From assembly GCF_029168945.1 (NCBI RefSeq), contig NC_083604.1:70262211-70326210 (forward strand): a DNA stretch of 64,000 bases. The letters run 5' to 3'. The notes beneath the pieces are model-generated. The model made no database searches, was not told the DNA's origin, and saw only the letters and a program-made list of their open reading frames with translations. The stretch comes from Cannabis sativa. Lineage: Eukaryota; Streptophyta; Magnoliopsida; Rosales; Cannabaceae. Numbering within the stretch: position 1 is the stretch's first letter; each line of letters begins with the position of its first letter. The position numbers were made by a program, and so were the translations under genes. Positions 56,301 to 64,000 of this stretch are shown one piece after another.

Positions 56301-56954
56301 AGAATTATGTATGAGTATTTTTATGCTTTTCTTACTGAGTCTGTCGACTCACAGTTCTACGTTGATGTGTAGGTAAAGGCAAGGCTAGAGCTGATGGACC
56401 GTGAGCGAGCTTATGAAGGTTGTACATGTCGGGGCGGTTAGGCCTGGAGCGTACGATCATCGGGACAGCGAGGCTAATTTTGTAACTGGTCGTTAGACGA
56501 CATTTATTTTATGTATCAGTTAAACAGTTAAATCTTTTTGTAAATGATTTTATAATCGGGATCCCGAGTCTTTTGTAATATTGTTTTATAAGTTTAATTA
56601 AAAAGCAAAAATTTTAATTAATCACGTTTTTCCATAAACCTCGTTGATTAGCAACGAGCTGCACAGTATGTTTAAAAATCACGTAATACGCCTATGTTAG
56701 TTAGGGTGTTACAATTTGGTATCAGAGCCGCCAGGTTGTCTTCCGAAGATCGTCACGACATGTACAATCATCATCAGCACTTAGCTCGTTTCACGGTTCA
56801 GTAAGCCTTTATTGCTTTAGTAGTTTATTTTATTATGAAAAAGAAAAGCCTGTTAGGAAGCATGTTAGTAGCCTGATAGTAGAATAGGCGCATGTTTCGT
56901 TTTTAATTTCCAAATTAAGCGGCATTAGTAAGCTCTCGATGATCGTGACCTGAA

Positions 56955-58048
56955 GTGCCAATTCGGGATTTCGAGGCGGTTCAGACAAGATGGACGCCAG
57001 ACGAAATATTAGGAGTCAGGGCATCTCAGTCGGGTCAGATCAAGGTCGAGGAGCTCTGTTCCCCTCAAGTGTTTTGGGCCGAGGTAGAGGTCCCAGGGGC
57101 AGGGTTCGCGGTTGGAGTGATGTTAACTCGCCGCAGGCTGCCCAAGTCAATCAGGAAGCCCAGAATTGGGAAGTTACGGTTTGCGGAAATGCAAGCCCGG
57201 ATAGAGGAGCAAGATCTCGAGATTCAGAGGTTGAGACAGCAGGGTGCTCCTGCAGTTCCAGTGCCCGTAGTTCCAGTGGCACCTGCCCCTGCTGCCCAGG
57301 CCGAGATAGTGGTGGCGGCCCATAGATTGGAACCCTTGTACGAACGGTTCCGGAAGCAAGCACCTCCGGTTTTCCTGGGAGGTCCGGACATTATGAAAGC
57401 CGAGCAGTGGCTGACGGTGATCACCAAGATTCTAAACTTCATGGGTGTCACCGGTAACGACAGAGTGGTGTGTGCCACTTTCTAGTTTCAGGAGTACGCT
57501 CTGGTCTGGTGGGACATGGTGTCTCAGATTCATCATGTCATCACTATGACATGGGAAAGGTTTTAGGAACTCTTCTGCGCTTAATATTATAACGAGGCGG
57601 TCAGACGCGCCAAGAGGAAAGAGTTTGCCCACCTGACCCAGCGAGAGAATATGAGCATGACGGAATATATTACTCAGTTCAACCGGTTGGTGAGGTTAGC
57701 CTCGGGATTTGTGCCAACCGATTTCAGTAAGAAAGAAAATATCTCGATGGACTTAATGTGAAGATCAAGTATGACCTTATGATCACTACCGACGATAAGA
57801 CCATCTATGCTGAGATGGCGGAGAAAGCATGGTGAGCTGAGGGCGCAGTTAGATGTATGTGGAATCAGTTAGGACTCCGGAATGTGGCGGGGCTCCTACC
57901 CCTCCTGCGTCAGGTTTCAGCAGGGGAGGTAGTGGTTCGGCCATGGACTGGAGGGGGAATCATCCACTGCATCCGGTGGCTCGAGGCAGAACAAGAGGTT
58001 CCGAGGGAACCAGAATCAAGGCGATCGTCAGGGTAGTGTTAAGACCCA
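56955..58048 (+). pseudogene. Broken gag of the Tekay-type element
   Basis: The likely start is the ATG at 56990 (MDARRNIRSQG). The frame shifts near 57150 into one reading FAEMQARIEEQDLEIQRLRQ and FLGGPDIMKAEQWLTVITK, typical of Tekay gag. That frame is then cut by TAG at 57483-57485 (after CATF) and further TAG and TAA codons near 57564 and 57582, all at places where glutamine codons are expected, and by another shift near 57740. The region leading to the zinc knuckle (about 57840-58050) is scrambled and no complete knuckle is present. Confidence 0.85.
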
Positions 58049-61000
58049 TTGTTCCTACTGAAGTGTCTCATTAGTGAGAGGCATCCTCCGGGTGAGTGCT
58101 TGGGTCAAGGTTGTTTTTGTGTGGCTGCTAGAATCTCTAGTAAATTGGATAGACCGTATGACAGATATGACTCAGGGTTTGGAACCCTTTTACCTGGTGG
58201 AGAATTGGTTATCTCCAATAGGTGGATTAGGTCTATGCCGATCAGGATAGATGGTAGAGATTTAAGTGCTGATCTATTAGAGATGAGTTTAGTCGAATTT
58301 GATATTACGTTAGGAATGGATTTCCTATCTAAATATTCGGCGAGCATCGATTGTAAAAGGAAGATGGTGATCTTCCAACCGAAAAGTGAAGAACCATTTG
58401 TGGTTGTTGGTTCAGTTCAGGGATCCCGGATCCCGGTGATCTCGCCTGTGTCAGCTAGAGAATTGTTGCACGGCAGTTGCTTAGGGTTTCTGGCCGTGGT
58501 GGTGGACACCACTCGGCCAGATACCATTCGGCCAGAGGACATCAGGGTGGTTCGGGAATTTTTAGATGTTTTTCCCGAAGAACTTCCAGGGTTACCACCT
58601 CAGCGGGAGATTGACTTCGTGATAGACTTGGCACCAGGGGTGGAACCGGTTTCCAAAGCCCCATATAGAATGGCTCCAGCTGAACTTAAGGAATTAAAGA
58701 TTCAGCTCCAAGGGTTGCTTGACATAGGGTTCATTCGGCCCAGTGTGTCACCCTGGGGAGCCCCGATTTTATTCGTCAAGAAGAAGGATGGGTCTATGAG
58801 GATGTGCATCGACTACAGGGAGTTGAACAAGCTAACGGTGAAGAATAAATATCCATTACCTAGGATCGAGGACTTGCAATCAGCTTCAGGGGAAGACGGT
58901 CTTTTCTAAGATTGATCTCCGTTCAGGTTATCATCAGTTGAGAATCCGAGAGGAGGACATTCCAAAGACGGCTTTCCGCACTAGGTATGGACATTACGAA
59001 TTTCTGGTTATGTCATTCGGACTAACCAATGCTCCTGCAGCATTCATGGACCTGATGAATAGAGTATTCAAGGATTTCCTCGATATCTGTGTGATTGTGT
59101 TTATCGATGACATCCTCGTGTACTCTCAATCAGAAGAGGAGCATGAGTTACATCTTCAGATGGTACTGCAACGGCTTCGAGAACATAAGCTTTATGCCAA
59201 GTTCAAGAAATGTGAGTTCTGGCTATCTCAGGTGTCTTTCCTAGGGCACATTGTGAGCAAAGATGGGATCAAGGTAGATCGCGGGAAGATTGAATCCGTC
59301 AGGGATTGGCCGAGACCAAAGACAGTAACAGAGATCAGAAGCTTCTTGGGTTTAGCTGGGTACTACCGTAGGTTCGTGGAAGGGTTCTCCAAAATTTCAA
59401 TGCCCCTAACCGAGCTTACAAAGAAGAATCAGAGATTTGTTTGGTCAGATAAGTGCGAAGCTAGCTTTCAGGAGCTAAAACAGAGGTTGATTACTGCTCC
59501 GGTGCTAGCTTTGCCTTCGGACAAGGAGAAGTTCGTAGTCTACTGTGACGCATCCAAACAGGGTTTGGGGTGTGTATTGATGCAAGCCGATCGGGTTATC
59601 GCTTATGTCTCCCGTCAGTTAAAGGATTATGAACAGCGATACCCGACTCATGATCTAGAGTTGGCCGCAGTGGTTTTTGCACTGAAGATTTGGCGGCACT
59701 ACCTTTATGGGGAGAAGTGTGAGATCTATACCGACCATAAAAGTCTCAAGTATTTCTTTACTCAGAAAGATTTGAACATGAGACAAAGGCGTTGGTTGGA
59801 ATTAGTGAAGGATTACGATTGTGAGATCCTCTATCATCCCGAAAAAGCCAATGTAGTGGCAGATGCCCTGAGCAGAAAGGGTCCCGGGCAAATAACTAGT
59901 ATGGTTCAGATCTCACCTCAGCTAGCGGAGGACATGGTTAGATCCAGCATTGAGTTCGTGGTAGGTCAGCTTCACAACTTGACGCTGAATCTGATCTGTT
60001 GGAAAGAATAAAAGTCGCTCAGATGACAGATCCGGAGTTAGTGAAAATCCGAGATGAGGTGTTGGCTGGTCAAGCCAAAGACTTTTCAGTGTCAGATAGT
60101 GGGATGCTTTTATATAAAGCTAGGGTTTGTGTTCCGAACAGTGTGGAACTTAGAAATGAGATCTTTGAGGAGGCTCATTCTACCCCGTATTCTCTGCATC
60201 CCGGCACCACTAAGATGTACCAAGATTTGAAACCGTACTTCTGGTGGAGCGGTATGAAGAAGAATTTGGTAGAATTCGTATCGAGATGCCTCACTTGTCA
60301 GCAGATTAAGGCTGAACATCAGAGACCAGCAGGGTTGTTGCAGCCTCTAACCCTACCAGAATGGAAATGGGAGGATATTACGATGGATTTTGTGGCCGGG
60401 TTACCTAGGACCACGGGTTTATTTGATTCCATCTGGGTAGTGGTGGATCGATTTACGAAATCTGCTCATTTTCTGCCGGTTAGAACAACATTTTCAGTGG
60501 ATCAGTTGGCAGAACTGTACGTCAGAGAGATAGTAAGACTTCACGGGGTACCGAAGTCTATAGTTTCGGACAGGGATCCGAAGTTCACCTCCAAATTTTG
60601 GCAAAAATTGCAACGGGCAATGGGTACAAAGCTAAAATTCAGTACAGCATTCCATCCTCAGACAGATGGTCAGTCCGAAAGGACAATTCAGATATTGGAG
60701 GATATGTTGAGAGCCTGTGTTATGGACTTTGAAGGCTCATGGAGTAAATATGTACCGTTGATAGAATTTTCGTACAACAACAGTTATCAGAGTACGATAG
60801 GGATGGCTCCCTATGAACTGTTGTACGGTAGGAAATGTAGATCCCCTATCCACTGGGATGAGACAGGGGAGAGGAAATACCTAGGTCCAGAGTCAGTTCA
60901 GCGGACCAATGAGGCGATAGAGAAGATAAAAGCTAGAATGCTTGCCTCACAGAGCAGACAGAAAAGTGACGCAGATCCGAAACGCAGAAATGTTGAGTTC

Positions 61001-61465
61001 CAAGTAGGGGAACATGTGTTTTTACGGGTATCTCCGATGAAGGGGATTAAACGTTTCGGGAAAAGAGGCAAGTTATGCCCTAGATTTACAGGACCTTTCG
61101 AGATTCTCGAGAAGATAGATCAAGTGGCATATCGGTTAGCATTGCCTCCAGCCTTATCAGCAGTTCACAACGTATTCCATGTCTCGATGTTGAGAAAATA
61201 CGTTTCAGACCCCTCTCATATACTCAGTTATGAGAGTCTTCAGCTTCAGCCAGACATGACTTATGAAGAACAGCCAGTGCAGATCCTGGATAGAAAGGAT
61301 AAAGTCCTTCGGAATAAGACCATAGCATTGGTCAAGGTTCTCTGGAGAAACAGTAAGGTGGAAGAAGCCACCTGGGAGCTAGAGTCGGATATGAGAGCTC
61401 AATATCCAGAGTTATTCAGGTTAGATTTCGGGGACGAAATCCTTTTAAGGGGGGGATATTTGTAA
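58049..61465 (+). pseudogene. Defective pol of the Tekay-type element (protease to chromodomain)
   Basis: Segment 58049-58909 covers the end of protease ([20 protein letters not shown]) and start of RT ([35 protein letters not shown]); the DSGA active-site loop that should precede [17 protein letters not shown] is deleted. After a shift near 58890, 58938-60011 covers RT ([30 protein letters not shown]) and RNase H ([41 protein letters not shown]). After a second shift near 59985, 59999-61465 covers integrase (HPGTTKMYQDL, CLTCQQIKAEHQ; TMDFVAGLPRT, SDRDPKFTSKFW, HPQTDGQSERTIQ with D, D, E present) and a chromodomain-like tail (VLWRNSKVEEATWELE) ending close to the 3' LTR. The enzymatic residues of RT and integrase are intact, but the polyprotein cannot be made as one piece. 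Confidence 0.93.
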
Positions 61466-63758
61466 AGCCCACTTAGTTAATTTGGAAATTAGCAGTTGTT
61501 TATGATTAATTATGAAATTATTTATAGCTATTTAAATAATTTATTATACTGTTATTTATGTTATTCAGTAGGTTGCATATTTTGTAATTCCGGTGCCCGG
61601 TATTTTGGAACTCGGCGTTTGGCTCAGTAGAAATCACAACTTAGTATGTTAGCAGTTTGGGACGGGTTTTAGACATTGGGAATGTCGGGAATGGCCGGGA
61701 ATTTAGAATGTCCCAAAAATACCCCTTTAGTGTTTTTTATGAGAATTTATTATGGAGGGGCAAAATGGTCTTTTTGCCCCAATGACTTTTTGTCTTTTGT
61801 GATTTTATTAAATTGAAAAATAAATGTTTAAATGTTTATTTGATGGCTGAAATAATATGGTATATGTGGCATTTACTCTTTTTCTTCTCATTTCAACACT
61901 TAGAAAATAAAATAGAAAAATTAGAAAAAAAAAACTCTCTCTTTCTTTCCTCTCTATTTTCGGCTGTGCATGTGGGTGCAAAGGGGTGGATTTTGCTTTG
62001 ATTTTCTAGTGGATTCTCATCCAAAGCTAAGCATTCTTCAAGCTAGGTTAGCTCCTTTTGTTTTCTCTTGAATTTGATTGAAATTTTGATGAAAATATGA
62101 TGATTCTTGCATGATTTTTAGTTGCTTTGATTCTTCTTTGTGATTTTGTGTTAATTTATGTGGTTTAAAGCATGTTAATTGAAGTTAAAATGAGCTGTGT
62201 TGAAGCATGTTAGATAGGTTATGCAAAGCTTTAAGTTTTCTATGTAAAAATATGTGATTTTTGAGAGAAAAGGTTATATTTTGTTGCTGTGATGTTGAGG
62301 ATGTTTGCTTGAGTTTCCAGAGGTTATTCTGAGCTTGATTATGTGGACTTAAGTTGGTTTGATTGCTGATTAGGTGGTTTTGCTCAAGTTTGAGTTTAGA
62401 ACTCAAAGCTTGAGCTCCAATGGCATTTTTCGTGTTTGAGGTTTCTGGGTTGTTTTGATGCCTTGGATATGTTCTAGGGAAGGTATAGAACAGGTCTGGA
62501 AAGTTTGAGGTGATTTGGGGTTGATTTGAGCAAGATATGAAAATTTGAGTGTTCTTTGCTGCGAGAACCGGAATTCGGTTGTGCACGGAATTCGGATGAG
62601 GGTCTGAATTTCCCGGAACCGGAATTCGGTTGGGCAACCTGGTCTACCTTGGGGATTTTTCGAACCCGTGTTTTTCCTCGTTTTTATGTTTTTAGGGGTA
62701 TTGCCATGTTTTTTATCGATAGGGAAACTTTTAGTTCCTAGTTTAAGTCCCCGGAAAGTGATTTAGCGTGTCACTTATAGCGTTGTGATTTTTATGGTTT
62801 AGGAGCCAGTAATCCGCCGCTCAGCTTCAGTTCCAGTCAGGTTGACCGGCACACCTGAATTCGGAATCCAGGTAAGATTAGTATAACAGTATGCATATGT
62901 AGATTACATGTTTAGCGAGCATGTAGGAAGCCTGTTAGATTACATTAGTTGTATGTTGGCTTCGAACCATCCAACCCTGTCACGTCGGTACGAAATCGGA
63001 GTATGACCAGCAATGGCGGAGTATGACCGGTTTGACCGATCAGTCGACACTTGGTTGGTGGTTCCGTGCTATTGACGTATCCCGTCTCTGACATGTGCTG
63101 GAGTATGACCAGCAGCCGGAGTATGACCGGTTCGACCGATCAGGAGGATATAGTAACACGTCGGTACAGTGGAGTATGACCAAGGCGGAGTATGACCGGT
63201 TCGACCGATCAGGTTGTTACGTGTCAATAGTACCGTCCCTATGAACGTTCAGAACTCAGTACCATGTTGGACATGGCAGTAGTGGCTCAGTACCATGTTG
63301 GACATGGCAGTAGCGGGACTCAGTATCGTGTTGGACACGGCAGTTAGAATTATGTATGAGTATTTTTATGCTTTTCTTACTGAGTATGTCGACTCACAGT
63401 TCTACGTTGATGTGTAGGTAAAGGCAAGGTTAGAGCTGATGGACCGTGAGCGAGCTTATGAAGGTTGTACATGTCGGGGCGGTTAGGCCTGGAGCGTACG
63501 ATCATCGGGACAGCGAGGCTGATTTTGTAACTGGTCGTTAGACGACATTTATTTTATGTATCAGTTAAACAGTTAAATCTTTTTGTAAATGATTTTATAA
63601 TCGGGATCCCGAGTCTTTTGTAATATTGTTTTATAAGTTTAATTAAAAAGCAAAAATTTTAATTAATCACGTTTTTCCATAAACCTCGTTGATTAGCAAC
63701 GAGCTGCACAGTATGTTTAAAAATCACGTAATACGCCTATGTTAGTTAGGGTGTTACA
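61461..63758 (+). repeat. 3' LTR of the Tekay-type element
   Basis: 2298 bp. Nearly identical to the 5' LTR over long stretches but with clustered differences near 62127-62140, 62552-62670, 62990-63130 and 63165-63185. Confidence 0.97.
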
Positions 63759-63869
63759 ATAATGGAGACAATTGACGTGGGTGTGAACTAACATCTCTCA
63801 AGGTCTTTAAGGGGAGTACATTCGCAGCCGATCCACAATCTAACATGATACAACTCACATGAACATTAG
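63759..63869 (-). pseudogene. Tat-type Ty3 protease active-site fragment
   Basis: Minus strand reads CIMLDCGSAANVLPLKTLRD, matching the protease motif D-x-GSA-x-N-x-LP of the Tat lineage, with C at the position usually T or G. It continues into 54082-54419 once the Tekay element is removed. It is cut on the right by the Cassandra LTR. Confidence 0.8.
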
Positions 63870-64000
63870 TGTAACGTCACCGCTTTAAGCCTCTATTGGG
63901 CCCTCACACCCACAGAATAATGGTTCTTATACACGAGTACGTCACTCTTGCTGTTACATGGACTAATGACTGACCCTACAAACCAACACGAGTGTTTCCA
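63870..64000 (-). mobile_element. Second Cassandra LTR, truncated by the window edge
   Basis: Begins TGTAACGTCACCGCTTTAAG and matches the first 131 bases of the copy at 26052 (for example TTATACACGAGTACGTCACT, GACTGACCCTACA). The 5S-derived part would lie beyond the window. Whether it is solo cannot be seen. Confidence 0.9.

Larger units (their letters stand above)
54420..56713 (+). repeat. 5' LTR of the Tekay-type element
   Basis: 2294 bp. Contains a palindromic CCGGAATTCCGG cluster (55527-55605), a tandem array at 55947-56167 and a second array at 56210-56300. Most of it is nearly identical to the 3' LTR, except for clustered small indels discussed in the findings. Confidence 0.97.
54420..63758 (+). 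mobile_element. Full-length Tekay-type chromovirus (Ty3/gypsy), 9339 bp, defective
   Basis: LTRs at 54420-56713 (2294 bp) and 61461-63758 (2298 bp), both TGTAAAGCCC...GTGTTACA, flanked by the 5-bp duplication ATAAT (54415-54419, 63759-63763). Primer-binding site TGGTATCAGAGCC at 56717; polypurine tract AAGGGGGGGATA near 61447-61458. Gag-protease-RT-RNase H-integrase order with a C-terminal chromodomain-like segment identifies a Tekay/Del chromovirus. The coding region has several nonsense changes and frameshifts and lacks the protease active site, so it could move only with help. It is inserted in the protease region of the Tat remnant. Confidence 0.97.

Overview
This is a gene-poor, AT-rich, repeat-dense stretch of a flowering plant (eudicot-type) nuclear genome. 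It holds Ty1/copia and Ty3 retrotransposons, Helitrons, Mutator-type (MULE) elements, a Cassandra 5S-bearing LTR, spliced genes with GT-AG introns and plant TATA boxes. The species cannot be fixed from sequence alone. I see no ordinary single-copy host gene; almost everything recognisable belongs to transposable elements, their cargo or captured gene pieces.

Layout. 1-1414: a cluster of short CACTA-like subterminal motifs and a broken Ty3 pol remnant. 3610-24973: a giant MULE of about 21.4 kb, bounded by ungapped imperfect terminal inverted repeats and an exact 10-bp direct repeat (TATATTTATA at 3600-3609 and 24974-24983). It contains a decayed FAR1/MURA-type transposase; a viroplasmin/RNase H1 N-terminal-like small protein; an unknown coiled-coil protein; a large inverted repeat whose centre carries ten copies of a 153-bp minisatellite; an intact two-exon GRF zinc-finger/membrane-anchor gene; and an intact 11-exon Ulp1 (C48) cysteine protease gene whose exons all join in frame (873 aa). 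26052-26486: a Cassandra solo LTR. 27951-32149: a Helitron carrying exon pieces of the translational regulator GCN1 (ILITYHIA), with a 386-bp MULE MITE inserted in it. 33310-34317 and 42648-44013: two further Helitrons. 34729-40014: a nearly intact copia element (249-bp LTRs, TSD AAAAG) spoiled by one in-frame stop. 41509-42251: a PIF/Harbinger-like MITE. 45950-48830: a degraded Tork-type copia. 48860-63868: a degraded Tat-type Ty3 element on the minus strand, split by a solo LTR (51705-54081, itself holding a MITE), a full-length but dead Tekay-type chromovirus (54420-63758, TSD ATAAT) and, at the window end, a second Cassandra LTR.

How it fits together. The most interesting unit is the giant MULE. 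Its mobility gene is broken while at least two cargo genes remain perfectly open, each cargo unit tends to have its own TATA box, and its 5' subterminal region and internal promoter are packed with GTAC-core motifs. This suggests a non-autonomous cargo carrier mobilised in trans, or cargo kept by selection. The 45-64 kb region is a nested retrotransposon stack whose insertion order can be read from the target-site duplications.
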